Of a stretch of 64,000 nt of DNA, positions 50,996 through 60,485 are shown piece by piece. This stretch comes from UBA3210 sp002363635 (GTDB lineage: Bacteria > Bacillota_I > Bacilli_A > RFN20 > CAG-449). Within the stretch, counting starts at the first letter, position 1. Each line of letters opens with the position of its first letter. The stretch lies in NCBI GenBank assembly GCA_946641515.1, contig CAMPBT010000002.1:124001-188000 (forward strand), given 5' to 3'. Below the pieces are notes generated by a model. The model did not search any database. It worked only from the letters and a program-made list of their open reading frames with translations, and was not told the DNA's origin. The position numbers and the translations under genes are program-made.

Positions 50996-51493
50996 TTAAT
51001 GTCTTTTTGCTAATTCATCGAATGAAAGTGGTCTTTCTTCGTCTTCTTCTAAATCTTTTTTAACTTTTGAGAAGATATCTCCAGTGTAAACTTCGACATT
51101 GTCGTCATCTTCATATTCACCTTCATCATTAACTGGTTTTGCATTTTCGAAAGTTAAGAATCTTGGATATTCATTATTAACTTTCTGATAAACATTAGCT
51201 TCTTTGATGTAGTTGAAATATACAGTGATGTGAATTGCTACTTGTGTTAATTCTTCAAGTAATAATTCCGCTACTGCTTTTTGTTTAGAAGCAAATTTTT
51301 CTTCAGCATCAATTCTTACATAAAGATTGATTGAAGTTTGTTCATGTCCTTTGTAGTAGACAAATGAATCGAAAGCTGAGAAAACAACTTCTTCTTCATT
51401 TACGCCAAATGCTTTAGCGACTTTTGTATGTAGTTTTGCACTTACTTCACCTACTTGGTAAAGATCCATGCCAATAAAAGATACGTTAATCAT
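50996..51493 (-). CDS. Conserved hypothetical protein, possibly DUF1904/tautomerase-like
   Basis: The first 110 residues alternate strands and helices (INVSFIGMDLYQVGEVSAKL; EVVFSAFDSFVYY; HITVYFNYIKEANVYQ) in a way that recalls DUF1904, a tautomerase-like family. The last 50 residues are acidic (EDDDNVEVY, LEEDEERP) and look disordered. It lies between priA and rsmB, where Bacilli usually have def and fmt. The catalytic Pro1 of tautomerases is absent. The assignment is tentative. Confidence 0.6.
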   Translation of the reverse strand: MINVSFIGMDLYQVGEVSAKLHTKVAKAFGVNEEEVVFSAFDSFVYYKGHEQTSINLYVRIDAEEKFASKQKAVAELLLEELTQVAIHITVYFNYIKEANVYQKVNNEYPRFLTFENAKPVNDEGEYEDDDNVEVYTGDIFSKVKKDLEEDEERPLSFDELAKRH

Positions 51494-51544
51494 AATTTTT
51501 TTACCTCGAAATATAGTATATCTAATTTAAATTAGATAATCAAT

Positions 51545-53749
51545 TTAATAATCTTCATATGGATCAACATCTATTTGTATAGAAAGGTTCTTTCGTTTAT
51601 TAGAGATTTGGATTAAATCTTCTAGTATAGGTTTAACGATAGAATACTTCTTATATTTGATCATGATCTTACGATAGAATTTGCCATTTACTTGAGTTAA
51701 GAATGGTTCACTTGGGCCAAGCACATCAACATCAAGTGAAGCAAATTTTGCAACCAAATATTTTTTTAGATAATCCGCTCCATCAATAACAACATCTTCA
51801 TCGCTAGAAGAAATCTTAATTAATGTTAAATATCTATATGGAGGATATTGACCTGCTTTTCGATATGGCATTTCTTGGTTAAAGAAACGTTGATAATCTT
51901 GTTTTGAAGCATCGTAAATTACGTAATTATTTGGTTCATATGTTTGAATAATGGCAAGACCAGGTTTTAAGTCTCTGCCTGCTCTTCCTACTGCCTGAGT
52001 AATTAAGTTAAAGGTTCTTTCTGCAGATCTATATGAAGGAATATTTAATCCTAAGTCTGCAAGAACTACGCCTACTAAAGTAACATCTTTAAAATCGTGT
52101 CCTTTTGCAATCATTTGAGTACCGATTAAAATGTCTGCTTCATGTTTTTCAAAAGCAGTTAAAATCTCACTTGTTTTATTACGAATTTGAGTAGTATCCG
52201 AATCAAGTCTTAACACCTTTGCACTTGGGAATAATTCCTTAACATTAGTTTCAACTTTTTCTGAACCAAAGCCAATCTTATAAAACTTAGTATTCTCACA
52301 TTTTGGACATTTTTTAGGCATATTTGCAACATATCCACAGTGATGGCATTTAAGCATATTATCCTTTTGATGGTAGCTTAAAGCAATGGAACAAGTTGGA
52401 CATTTAAAGGTCATATGACACTTGCTGCACTGAATAAAAGGCGCAAATCCTCTTCTATTAATGAGGAGCATTACTTGTTCTTTTTTATCTAATCTATCTT
52501 GAATTTGTTCTCTTAAATCAAGTGATAAAATTGTCGATTTTTCATCGATATTTTTATAATCTGACATATTAACAATTCGAGTTTCTGGAAGTGGTCCAGA
52601 ATTAATTCTCTTTGTTAAATATAGATGCTTATATAAGCCTTTTAAAGCACGGGTTTCAGTCTCTAAAGAAGGGGTTGCACTTCCTAAAACAATCTTGCAG
52701 TTATGATATTCTTGTCGAAATTCTGCAACTTTAAAAGCATTGTAATAAGGTTGAGATTCTTGTTTATAAGTCTCAACATGTTCCTCATCAATAATAATTA
52801 AGCCTAAATTTTTAATAGGAGCAAAAATTGCACTTCTTGCCCCTACTACAACATTAACTTCACCTCTAGAAATACGACGATATTCATCATATTTTTCTGC
52901 AGGAGTTAATTCTGAATGTAGGATAGCAATATTATCAAATCTTGATTTAAATCTTCTAACCATTTGAACAGTTAAAGAGATTTCTGGAACAAGTACTAAA
53001 ACAGATTTTCCTCTTTCGATAAAATCTTCTGCCGCTTGTAAATAAACTTCTGTTTTTCCAGATCCAGTGACACCTTGTAATAAATATGTTTTATAGTCTT
53101 CATCTAAAATAGAAGATAATGCTCTTTTTTGTTCATCACTTAAGTTTTTCTTTTCAGTCTTTTCCACTTCTTCTTGAACTAATCTGACTTTTTCTTTTTT
53201 TATTATCTCTACTTTCTTCTTTTCAATTAATTTTGGAAGAACTGTAGTTTTTAATGATGATTTTAAAACAGGTGAATTATCTTTAATTAATCTAAATAAT
53301 TCTAATTGTTTTGGAGTTAAATCATCTTCATTATCAGTTAATGGTACTAAATAATCATCATATTGAATTTTAGGTTTAGAAAGTGCTGATTTCTTTGGCT
53401 TTAATGATGGAGGTAACATTGTTTGATAAACACTGATTAATGGAGATAAATAATAATCTGCGACTTTTTTTGCTAATGATTCTAATTCATCATTAAAAAT
53501 AGGTTCATCATCAATAACCTTAATAATGTCTTTTAATTCAAATGCTAATTCATTTCTTAATTCTTCTTTTGTTTTATCTACATAAGAAGCATCAATTACA
53601 TAACCAATAATTTTTCTATTATTAAAAGGCACTAATACTCTAGTTCCTTTCTTTACTACAACATCGCCTTCATAAGTATAAGAAAAAGGACGATTCAATG
53701 TAGAAACGTTGTATTCAATTAGAACACTTAAAATCTGCATATGAGTCAT
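51545..53749 (-). CDS. priA: Primosomal helicase PriA
   Basis: The 734-residue replication-restart helicase has the N-terminal DNA-binding domain (FSYTYEGDVVVKKGTRVLVPF), Walker A GVTGSGKTEVYLQ (about 223), DEEH box, eight zinc-site cysteines between CSKC and CPKC (about 435-475), and helicase motifs V-VI with QAVGRAGR. The gene lies 34 bases after gmk. Confidence 0.96.
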   Translation of the reverse strand: MTHMQILSVLIEYNVSTLNRPFSYTYEGDVVVKKGTRVLVPFNNRKIIGYVIDASYVDKTKEELRNELAFELKDIIKVIDDEPIFNDELESLAKKVADYYLSPLISVYQTMLPPSLKPKKSALSKPKIQYDDYLVPLTDNEDDLTPKQLELFRLIKDNSPVLKSSLKTTVLPKLIEKKKVEIIKKEKVRLVQEEVEKTEKKNLSDEQKRALSSILDEDYKTYLLQGVTGSGKTEVYLQAAEDFIERGKSVLVLVPEISLTVQMVRRFKSRFDNIAILHSELTPAEKYDEYRRISRGEVNVVVGARSAIFAPIKNLGLIIIDEEHVETYKQESQPYYNAFKVAEFRQEYHNCKIVLGSATPSLETETRALKGLYKHLYLTKRINSGPLPETRIVNMSDYKNIDEKSTILSLDLREQIQDRLDKKEQVMLLINRRGFAPFIQCSKCHMTFKCPTCSIALSYHQKDNMLKCHHCGYVANMPKKCPKCENTKFYKIGFGSEKVETNVKELFPSAKVLRLDSDTTQIRNKTSEILTAFEKHEADILIGTQMIAKGHDFKDVTLVGVVLADLGLNIPSYRSAERTFNLITQAVGRAGRDLKPGLAIIQTYEPNNYVIYDASKQDYQRFFNQEMPYRKAGQYPPYRYLTLIKISSSDEDVVIDGADYLKKYLVAKFASLDVDVLGPSEPFLTQVNGKFYRKIMIKYKKYSIVKPILEDLIQISNKRKNLSIQIDVDPYEDY

Positions 53750-53783
53750 CCTTTCTTAATATCTATAATAGATTATACATTAA

Positions 53784-54356
53784 TTAAAGACGGTTTTTAA
53801 TAATATCACGAATTTCTTTTGCTGCTCTTTTAACATCATCATTCATAACGTTGTACTGATATTCTGGAGCTAAATCAATTTCACTTCTTGCTTTAGAAAG
53901 TCTAGCGCGAACTATTTCTTCAGGTTCAGTTCTTCTTCCTCTAATTCTTGCTTCTAATTCTTCCATTGATGGTGGGAGAAGGAAAATAGAAACTACTCTA
54001 TCATCATCTTGGAATTTTTCTAAGACTTGTTTTGCACCTTGAACTTCAATTTCAAGGAAGACATTTTTACCTTCATTTCTTAATGTTTCAACATATCTTC
54101 TAGGAGTTCCGTAATAGTTATCGACAAATTGAGCATGTTCTAAGAATTCTCCATCCTTAATGCCTTTTTCGAAAACTTGTTTTGATACGAAGAAATAATC
54201 TACACCTTCAACTTCCTTTTCTCTAGGGAGTCTAGTAGTCATAGAAATTGAATAACAAAGATTTAGAGATTTATCATTAAATACTAGTTTTCTTACAGTG
54301 CCTTTACCAACACCTGAAGGACCAGAAAGAACAATTAATAAACCTTTTTTTGCCAT
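53784..54356 (-). CDS. gmk: Guanylate kinase
   Basis: The 190-residue enzyme phosphorylates GMP. P-loop SGPSGVGKGTVRK, the GMP-binding TTRLPREKEVEGVDYFFV and IRGRRTEPEE lid are seen. It leads the gmk-priA transcription unit; rpoZ and coaBC, often next, are not here. Confidence 0.95.
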   Translation of the reverse strand: MAKKGLLIVLSGPSGVGKGTVRKLVFNDKSLNLCYSISMTTRLPREKEVEGVDYFFVSKQVFEKGIKDGEFLEHAQFVDNYYGTPRRYVETLRNEGKNVFLEIEVQGAKQVLEKFQDDDRVVSIFLLPPSMEELEARIRGRRTEPEEIVRARLSKARSEIDLAPEYQYNVMNDDVKRAAKEIRDIIKNRL

Positions 54357-54512
54357 ACATTATCACTCCTATTTAACATATATTGTTAATATTTTAATCA
54401 CATATTTTATAATTTAAAAGCAAAATTGCGTTTTTTATTATTTTTATTGAAAATAGGTTTATTTTTTAGGAGTTTTGTACAAAATATGGTAATATTTTAT
54501 AGGTGAAAACTT

Positions 54513-56093
54513 ATGGCAATATCAAATTTTACATTAAATCGTATCTTTAACGAATATCACGATCGCTTAATTAATACAAAAATCAGTAAGATAGTTAAAA
54601 TCTCTGAATATGATTTTTCTTTCTTCTTATTTTCTAATAAACAAGAAAGCTTAATCATCTCTTTAGAACCTATCCATCCTTACTTAGTTATCTCTTCTTC
54701 ATATTTTAAAGTAATTCAGGAAACTACTCCTTTCATTGCAAATATTAAGAAGTATTTTGAAGGTGGAACTATTTTAAATTTTGAAAAATTACCTAACGAT
54801 AGAGTAATGATTTTTACTATTAAGAAACTAACACCTACTTACCAAACGCTCATTTCTAAATTAGTCATCTATCTTATTCCACATATGACTAATGCAATTA
54901 TTACTGATGAAAATGATGTAATTATTGATGTAATGAGAAAATCTGCTTCTCTTGAAGATAAAAATCCACTTTTAAGAGGAGTTAAATTTAGATTTGAAGA
55001 ATCTGAAAATAAAGATATTACTTTAGAAGATGATATTGAATCAATTAGAACTAAAATTGGTAATACAACTTATCAAGATATTCTTAAACGTGTTAATGAT
55101 GGGGAAAATATTAAAGATATCATCAATGAAGGTTTATCTTCTAAAACATATTATGCATATAAGAATGATATCTTATCTCTACCTTTAAAATATCAAGAAT
55201 GCCAAGAAATTGATTTAGAATCTCTTTCTAAAATCTACGAAGAAAAAGCAGAGACAAAATTTAAAAAAGATCATTTCGATTTAGTTTTTAAAACTGTCGA
55301 ACATAAATTAAAAGGTTTAAGAAAAAAACTTATTAATTTAGATAAAGATGTTAAAAAGAACCAAATTAGAAGTGATTATGTAGAAATTGGTAATCTTCTT
55401 TTTATGGGACAAGATTTATATGTCAAAGGATCTTCTTCTATTAATATCGAAGGAGTAGAAATTAAACTTGATCCTACATTAGATTTAAATGCAAATGCAA
55501 AAAAATATTTCAAACTATATCAAAAATCTAAAACTGCATTAGTAGAACTTGAAAAACAAAAAGAATTAACTCGTGAAAAAGTTGAATTCTTTGAACAAAT
55601 TGATTCTCAACTTCCTTTTGCAACTGTTGAAGATATGGATGATATTATTGAAGAACTTAAAAATGAAGGCTATATCAAAGATACTGCAAAAAAGAAACCT
55701 AACAACAAAAAGAAACAGCCTAAAGTTTATAATCCTCATTATATAACTGCTTCAACAGGAGAAAAGATTGGCTTTGGTTTATCTTCATATCAAAATGAAT
55801 ATTTAACATTCACTTTAGCAAGAAAGAATCATTATTTTTTACACGTTAAAGATACTCCAGGTCCTCATGTAGTTATCTTTTCTGACAATCCTTCTAAAGA
55901 GGCTATTCTTCTTGCCTCTGAAAGCGCACTATATTTTGCCTCTTTACATGGAGGAGAAATATATTTACTCGATGTTAAAGATGTTAAAAAGATTCCAGGA
56001 AAACGTGGAAAAGTTTCTTTCACAAATTATGATGTAATCTCTCTTGATCACATTCGTGAAGAAAGTATTGAATTATTTAAAAATGCAAAATAA
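54513..56093 (+). CDS. rqcH: Ribosome quality-control factor RqcH (NFACT protein)
   Basis: The 526-residue protein has the NFACT-N domain (start NFTLNRIFNEYHDRLINTKISKI), a long central coiled coil (about 245-380) and the NFACT-R domain with NEYLTFTLARKNHYFLHVKDTPGPHVVI, where the Asp/Arg-type motif usual for RqcH is partly kept. RqcH binds stalled 50S-peptidyl-tRNA and adds alanine tails. It is divergent from gmk and single. Confidence 0.92.
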   Translation: MAISNFTLNRIFNEYHDRLINTKISKIVKISEYDFSFFLFSNKQESLIISLEPIHPYLVISSSYFKVIQETTPFIANIKKYFEGGTILNFEKLPNDRVMIFTIKKLTPTYQTLISKLVIYLIPHMTNAIITDENDVIIDVMRKSASLEDKNPLLRGVKFRFEESENKDITLEDDIESIRTKIGNTTYQDILKRVNDGENIKDIINEGLSSKTYYAYKNDILSLPLKYQECQEIDLESLSKIYEEKAETKFKKDHFDLVFKTVEHKLKGLRKKLINLDKDVKKNQIRSDYVEIGNLLFMGQDLYVKGSSSINIEGVEIKLDPTLDLNANAKKYFKLYQKSKTALVELEKQKELTREKVEFFEQIDSQLPFATVEDMDDIIEELKNEGYIKDTAKKKPNNKKKQPKVYNPHYITASTGEKIGFGLSSYQNEYLTFTLARKNHYFLHVKDTPGPHVVIFSDNPSKEAILLASESALYFASLHGGEIYLLDVKDVKKIPGKRGKVSFTNYDVISLDHIREESIELFKNAK

Positions 56094-56111
56094 AAGACTC
56101 ATTTGAGTCTT
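56094..56111. terminator. Bidirectional terminator between rqcH and the lipoprotein gene
   Basis: AAGACTC pairs with GAGTCTT around ATTT, with T-tract on the plus strand and a weaker one on the minus strand. Confidence 0.8.
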
Positions 56112-56114
56112 TTT

Positions 56115-56606
56115 TCATTCTATATAAGTATCAATCCAACTATTTAAAGTACCTGTATAACCAATTTCATAACGAACAATATTTCCATTTTCTATAAGTA
56201 AAGTTATCGGTCTTTTAATTGAAATAAAACCATCTTTTGTACTAAAGAAATCCATTTCTTCTTTAGTATAATTTTTGAATTCTTTTATTTCTTCTTGAGT
56301 AACACTATCTTTATCCACTTTTGCGGCGTATAGCTTAAATTTCTTATTTTTCAAAATATATGGAATAGATTCTTCTTCAATCTTTTGACAATAAGAACAA
56401 CTTTCTGAATATAAGAATGATAAGAAAGTATCTTTATTTTTTATTTTCTCTACAATATTTGATAATGTACTTTCAGTCCACTTTTCATCTTCATTTTTTT
56501 CAATAATTACTTTATGATCTGGTATTTCATAATTAACTCTATTGCAAGATACAAGTGAAAAAACAGTAAAGAAGCATAAGATACTACTTTTTATTAACTT
56601 CTTCAT
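56115..56606 (-). CDS. Thioredoxin-like lipoprotein
   Basis: The protein (163 residues from the ATG at 56606) has a signal peptide with lipobox LVSC and a thioredoxin-like domain with the redox motif SESCSYCQK. It would act on disulfides or as a surface-bound redox protein. The fold's second half is acidic and the cis-Pro motif reads RPITLLI. It ends in TGA, showing that UGA is a stop in this genome. The start overlaps the trmL end by 23 bases. Confidence 0.8.
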   Translation of the reverse strand: MKKLIKSSILCFFTVFSLVSCNRVNYEIPDHKVIIEKNEDEKWTESTLSNIVEKIKNKDTFLSFLYSESCSYCQKIEEESIPYILKNKKFKLYAAKVDKDSVTQEEIKEFKNYTKEEMDFFSTKDGFISIKRPITLLIENGNIVRYEIGYTGTLNSWIDTYIE

Positions 56607-57108
56607 TAAGGAAGTTTTCTCCTTTGATAGTTTCAAAAGTCGCTAAACGATAGAAGTCTTGTTGTCTTGCTGCTTCATAGGTAACGATTGCAACAGAATT
56701 TGATAAGTTTAAGCTTCTTGCATTAATTACCATTGGAATACGTGCTAAGTGATCTTCATGTCCTCTTAAGATATCGTGGTCAATACCTGTTGATTCTCTT
56801 CCAAACATAAAATAATAATCTTTAGAAGGATTTGAATAATCATATGCAGTATATGGAGTAGTCGCGTATCTAGTAATATAGAAAATTTCTGCATCTTTAT
56901 TCTTTTCATAGAATTCTTCTACATTTTCATAAACTGTGATATCTACATCATCAATATAATCCATAGAGGCTCTTAAGACTGATTTATCTTCAATATCAAA
57001 TCCTAATGGTTTGATTAAGTGTAATCTTCCTCCTAACGCCATAGTAGTACGGATAATATTACCTGTATTTTGAGGTATTTCTGGTTGGTATAAAACAATA
57101 TTAATCAT
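56584..57108 (-). CDS. trmL: tRNA (cytidine/uridine-34-2'-O)-methyltransferase TrmL
   Basis: The 174-residue SPOUT enzyme methylates the wobble ribose of certain Leu tRNAs. NIVLYQPEIPQNTGNIIRT opens it, FGRESTGI and RSLNLSNSVAIVTYEA form the SAM knot. It lies nine bases after the 101-residue gene. Confidence 0.94.
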   Translation of the reverse strand: MINIVLYQPEIPQNTGNIIRTTMALGGRLHLIKPLGFDIEDKSVLRASMDYIDDVDITVYENVEEFYEKNKDAEIFYITRYATTPYTAYDYSNPSKDYYFMFGRESTGIDHDILRGHEDHLARIPMVINARSLNLSNSVAIVTYEAARQQDFYRLATFETIKGENFLNEEVNKK

Positions 57109-57116
57109 ATAATCTC

Positions 57117-57422
57117 CTAATATGCACTTAGTTCATCTTCAAAATCTTCTACCCAAGATTGGATTTCCAAGTAATTTAAATAGCTTATTTCTTCATACAG
57201 TTTTTCTACTGCAGTACGAATGAATTTTAAGCAGCTTTCAACTTCTTTTAAATCATACATATAAACAGTCTCGGTACAAACATCAAAAATCTCAAGATTA
57301 ATTGAGTACTGATCTATTATCTCCTGTTTATTCTTTCTTTTTTCTACAACTAAAGTTGCAAAATCTTCAAAGTCAAATTTAACTACTTGATTGACATGAG
57401 TTGTCTTTTTTTGTTCCCACAT
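57117..57422 (-). CDS. Hypothetical protein, 101 residues
   Basis: I do not recognise this acidic, soluble protein. The sequence is predicted helical in the C-terminal half (LKFIRTAVEKLYEEISYLN). AGGAGGG precedes the ATG. It stands between the phosphodiesterase and trmL genes, in the same direction and with small gaps, so it is likely co-transcribed. Confidence 0.65.
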   Translation of the reverse strand: MWEQKKTTHVNQVVKFDFEDFATLVVEKRKNKQEIIDQYSINLEIFDVCTETVYMYDLKEVESCLKFIRTAVEKLYEEISYLNYLEIQSWVEDFEDELSAY

Positions 57423-57439
57423 AGAATCTCCCTCCTAAT

Positions 57440-57886
57440 CTATAATGAGCTTTTGAATTTAAATTTTATTTCATCCTTATATGCTTCGATAATTAAATAA
57501 GTTCCATCACTTCCATCCCTAGGTCTAGATGTTGAACCAGGATTAACAAAATAATAACCATTAACTTCTTCTAGTTTATGGATATGAGTATGGCCATATA
57601 AATATACTTTACAGTCATGTTCTTTAAGAAACTCAATATTTCCTCTTCCATGAATATGTCCATGTTCACACCATATTTTACCATATGGAGTTTCGATAGT
57701 TCTATATAAAGGATAATCTATAAAATAATCACAATTTCCTTTAACAGAAATAAATGAATCCATCATATATTCTGGTAAACACGAATCTCCCAAGTGAATA
57801 TATACATCACAATCAGGATTATCGAATCTGATTTTTTCTAAAATATCTATATCTCCATGAGAATCACTTACTACACAAATTTTCAT
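57440..57886 (-). CDS. YfcE/MJ0936-type metallophosphoesterase
   Basis: This 148-residue phosphodiesterase has the full set of metal-site motifs: DSHGD, HLGD, GNCD, EHGHIHG and GHTHIHK. Members split phosphodiesters in vitro; the natural substrate is unknown. It has only a weak ribosome binding site and lies after the terminator of the acidic protein gene. Confidence 0.9.
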   Translation of the reverse strand: MKICVVSDSHGDIDILEKIRFDNPDCDVYIHLGDSCLPEYMMDSFISVKGNCDYFIDYPLYRTIETPYGKIWCEHGHIHGRGNIEFLKEHDCKVYLYGHTHIHKLEEVNGYYFVNPGSTSRPRDGSDGTYLIIEAYKDEIKFKFKSSL

Positions 57887-57904
57887 ATATTATTCCATAA
57901 AATA

Positions 57905-57924
57905 AGCCGCAAATTAATGCGGCT
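57905..57924 (-). terminator. Terminator of the 320-residue acidic protein gene
   Basis: AGCCGC pairs with GCGGCT around eight bases, followed by TATTTTA on the minus strand. Confidence 0.65.
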
Positions 57925-57929
57925 AATAA

Positions 57930-58892
57930 TTAATCTTCATCTTCGATATCTTTTTGTTCTGGATTTGAATAGTCAACAACTGTATATCTTGCTTTCTTTT
58001 GAGTATCTTTTCCTTCACATGCCATATCGATTAATGTCTTGGCTTTTCTTACCGCTAGAGGTGTTCTAACTTTTACGACTAATGGTACCATTGCAAATCT
58101 CTTTTTAGATGATGCATCTCTTTGATGGTAAATAGCAGAGTCTACTGAAAGAGGATCTAACGCTAAATAAACTTTAAGTCCTTTACCTGCGACAACAACT
58201 TTACCAATAATATCGTAACCATGTCTAAATGTTTCACATGATTTTGTTCTTCTTGCTTTAACTTTGCGGAAAGATAAGAATTCATTCTTAATTTCTGAAT
58301 ATTGTTCTCTTAAGACTTCACCAGCATCATATAAACGTTGTTCAAATGTTTTGCCTGGATATTTTTCTTTTAAAGAAATCTTTTCAACTTCTTCAGAACC
58401 TTCTTCGCTTTCTTCTTCCTCTTCGCCTTCAGAATCTTCTTCATCATTTAATTCTTCAACAGGAGTAGGAATGATTTCAACATCTTCATTTTCTTCTAAA
58501 GGTGCTGTTTCTTCATCAAGTTCTTCTACTGGTTCTGGAAGTTCTTCTTTTAAAGGTTCTTCTACCGGTGCTTCTTCTACTTTAGCCTCTACTGGTGTTT
58601 CTTCTACTACTGGTTCTAAAGTAGGAGCAGTTTCAACTACTGGAGAAGGTTTTTCTACAGCAGGAGCTTTTCTAACTGGTTTATTTACAACTGGAGATTT
58701 TACTTCATAAATACCATCTAAAGTTGGTTCATCTGGTACTTCTAATTCTTTTCCATCAAGTTCAACAAGTAAAACTTTTCCACGATGTCCATTTCTTTCA
58801 ACAACATATAATTCTCCTAGTACTAAATCTGGAAGAACTAATTCTAATGGTGTTTCATCTTTTACACCATTTGGTCTTTTTTCATCTGCCAT
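57930..58892 (-). CDS. Acidic multi-domain protein of unknown function, 320 residues
   Basis: Residues 1-70 form a small beta-rich region. Residues 70-175 are a Pro/Glu/Val repeat-like linker of very low complexity (many EEP, VEE and EE runs). Residues 180-290 are a compact basic domain with KARRTKSCETFRHGYDIIGK, AGKGLKVYLALDPLSVD and VKVRTPLAVRKAKTLID. Similar basic domains occur in gut Firmicutes, sometimes in tandem, without known function. AAGGAG precedes the ATG. The gene is divergent from the MFS gene. Confidence 0.75.
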   Translation of the reverse strand: MADEKRPNGVKDETPLELVLPDLVLGELYVVERNGHRGKVLLVELDGKELEVPDEPTLDGIYEVKSPVVNKPVRKAPAVEKPSPVVETAPTLEPVVEETPVEAKVEEAPVEEPLKEELPEPVEELDEETAPLEENEDVEIIPTPVEELNDEEDSEGEEEEESEEGSEEVEKISLKEKYPGKTFEQRLYDAGEVLREQYSEIKNEFLSFRKVKARRTKSCETFRHGYDIIGKVVVAGKGLKVYLALDPLSVDSAIYHQRDASSKKRFAMVPLVVKVRTPLAVRKAKTLIDMACEGKDTQKKARYTVVDYSNPEQKDIEDED

Positions 58893-59108
58893 ATGGAATC
58901 TCCTTTTTTAAATTATAATTAATGTTTTTATTATATAAGTCTATATCCTTAATTATTATTATATTTGTAAAAATCTAAATAAACAATACCAAGAGGGGAG
59001 TTTTTATACAAAATCCCCCACATTTTTCTTATTTTTTATAGTTTTATTAAAACTCTATAATATACATTTCATAGGAAATGGTATACTATTTTTATAGGGG
59101 TCTATCAT

Positions 59109-60485
59109 ATGAATAAACAGAAGAAATTTAAATTCTATTTTTCTCTAGTACTATTTTCATTACTTGGTCAAATTTCATGGGTAATAGAAAATATGTATTT
59201 TAACGTCTTTATTACAGAAGAATTCTCTGCAAGTGCAAGTGATGTTGCATTAATGGTTTCTGCTTCTGCAATAGTTGCCACTCTTACCACTTTATTAATT
59301 GGTTCTTTATCTGACAAAATAGGTAAAAGAAAAATTTTTATTTGGCTTGGTTATATAGCTTGGGGTTTATCAATTTGTGCCTTTGCACTTCTAAATGTAG
59401 AAAACTTAAGTAAGCTTGTAGGCTCAACTACTAGTGCATGTGCTTTAGGTATTGGTTTAACTATTGTCGGTGACTGTGTAATGACATTATTTGGTTCTAC
59501 TTCTAACGATGCTTGTTTTAATGCTTGGTTAACTGATTCTACCGATAATTCTAATCGTGGAAAAATTGAAGGTATTAATTCAATGATGCCATTAGTGGCA
59601 ATTTTAATTGTCTTTGGTTTCCTTGCTTCTTTTGCTAAACATGGTTCATGGTGGTTACTATATTTAATCATTGGTATATTAACAATGTTCACCGGTTTTA
59701 TTGGTCTATTTGTTATTGATGAAAGCAATGTTAAGTCCTCGAAAGATGAAAAATATTTTAAAAGAATTATATTCGGATTTAAGATTTCTTCAATTAAAGA
59801 AAATAAAACTCTATATTTAACTTATTTATCATTTTGTATTATGGGTATTGCTACTCAAATTTATATGACTTATTTAATTACATATCTAAAAGTCTATGTA
59901 CCTGGAACTACTTTAGGTTTTGATACTTATGTTCTTGTTATGGCTCCTGCAATAATAATTGCTGCTATAGCAACCTTCTTCTACTCAAGACTTTATGATA
60001 AATATCATTTTAAAAAAGCTATTGTTCCTGCATTAGGACTTGTTTTGAGCGGCTTAGTACTTCTATCATTTACTTTCTTAACTACTAATATTGTTTTAAT
60101 TTTCTTTGGAGCGGTTTTCTTGTTATCTGGTTATTTATGCTCTACTGCAGTATTCAACGCTAAAATGAGAGACTTAACTCCTGAAGATAAAGTTGGATCA
60201 TTCCAAGGCATTAAAATGTTCGCGCAAGTTCTTTTGCCAATGTTAATTGGTCCTTGGATTGGTGCAGCAGCAGTTTCTGGCAACTTCTCTTACAACATTG
60301 AAAATGTTCTAGTACCAGAATCTTATGCTTATACTCCTTCTCCTGCAATATTTATTGCAGCAACTATTGTAATAATATTATGTATTATTTCTTTAATACC
60401 TCTATTTAAAAGTGATAAAAGTTGCTCTTTTCTAAAGAATAATGCTGATATAAAATTAAAAACACAAGGCAATAAAAATGAATAA
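59109..60485 (+). CDS. MFS transporter, sugar/cation symporter-like
   Basis: The 458-residue protein has 12 membrane segments with the MFS loop motif GSLSDKIGKRK after TM2 (about residue 64). It follows the GPH/SLC45-like pattern with a second DKYHFKK loop at mid-protein. It overlaps the GH2 gene by eight bases, so it probably imports the glycoside that GH2 cleaves. AGGGG lies before the ATG and TATACT 21 bases upstream. Confidence 0.88.
   Translation: MNKQKKFKFYFSLVLFSLLGQISWVIENMYFNVFITEEFSASASDVALMVSASAIVATLTTLLIGSLSDKIGKRKIFIWLGYIAWGLSICAFALLNVENLSKLVGSTTSACALGIGLTIVGDCVMTLFGSTSNDACFNAWLTDSTDNSNRGKIEGINSMMPLVAILIVFGFLASFAKHGSWWLLYLIIGILTMFTGFIGLFVIDESNVKSSKDEKYFKRIIFGFKISSIKENKTLYLTYLSFCIMGIATQIYMTYLITYLKVYVPGTTLGFDTYVLVMAPAIIIAAIATFFYSRLYDKYHFKKAIVPALGLVLSGLVLLSFTFLTTNIVLIFFGAVFLLSGYLCSTAVFNAKMRDLTPEDKVGSFQGIKMFAQVLLPMLIGPWIGAAAVSGNFSYNIENVLVPESYAYTPSPAIFIAATIVIILCIISLIPLFKSDKSCSFLKNNADIKLKTQGNKNE

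Noticed and set aside
58264..58710. Plus-strand Ser-rich ORF of 148 codons
   Set aside because: It is the reverse of the Glu-rich linker (GAA read as TTC/TCT) of the acidic protein; low complexity explains the open frame.
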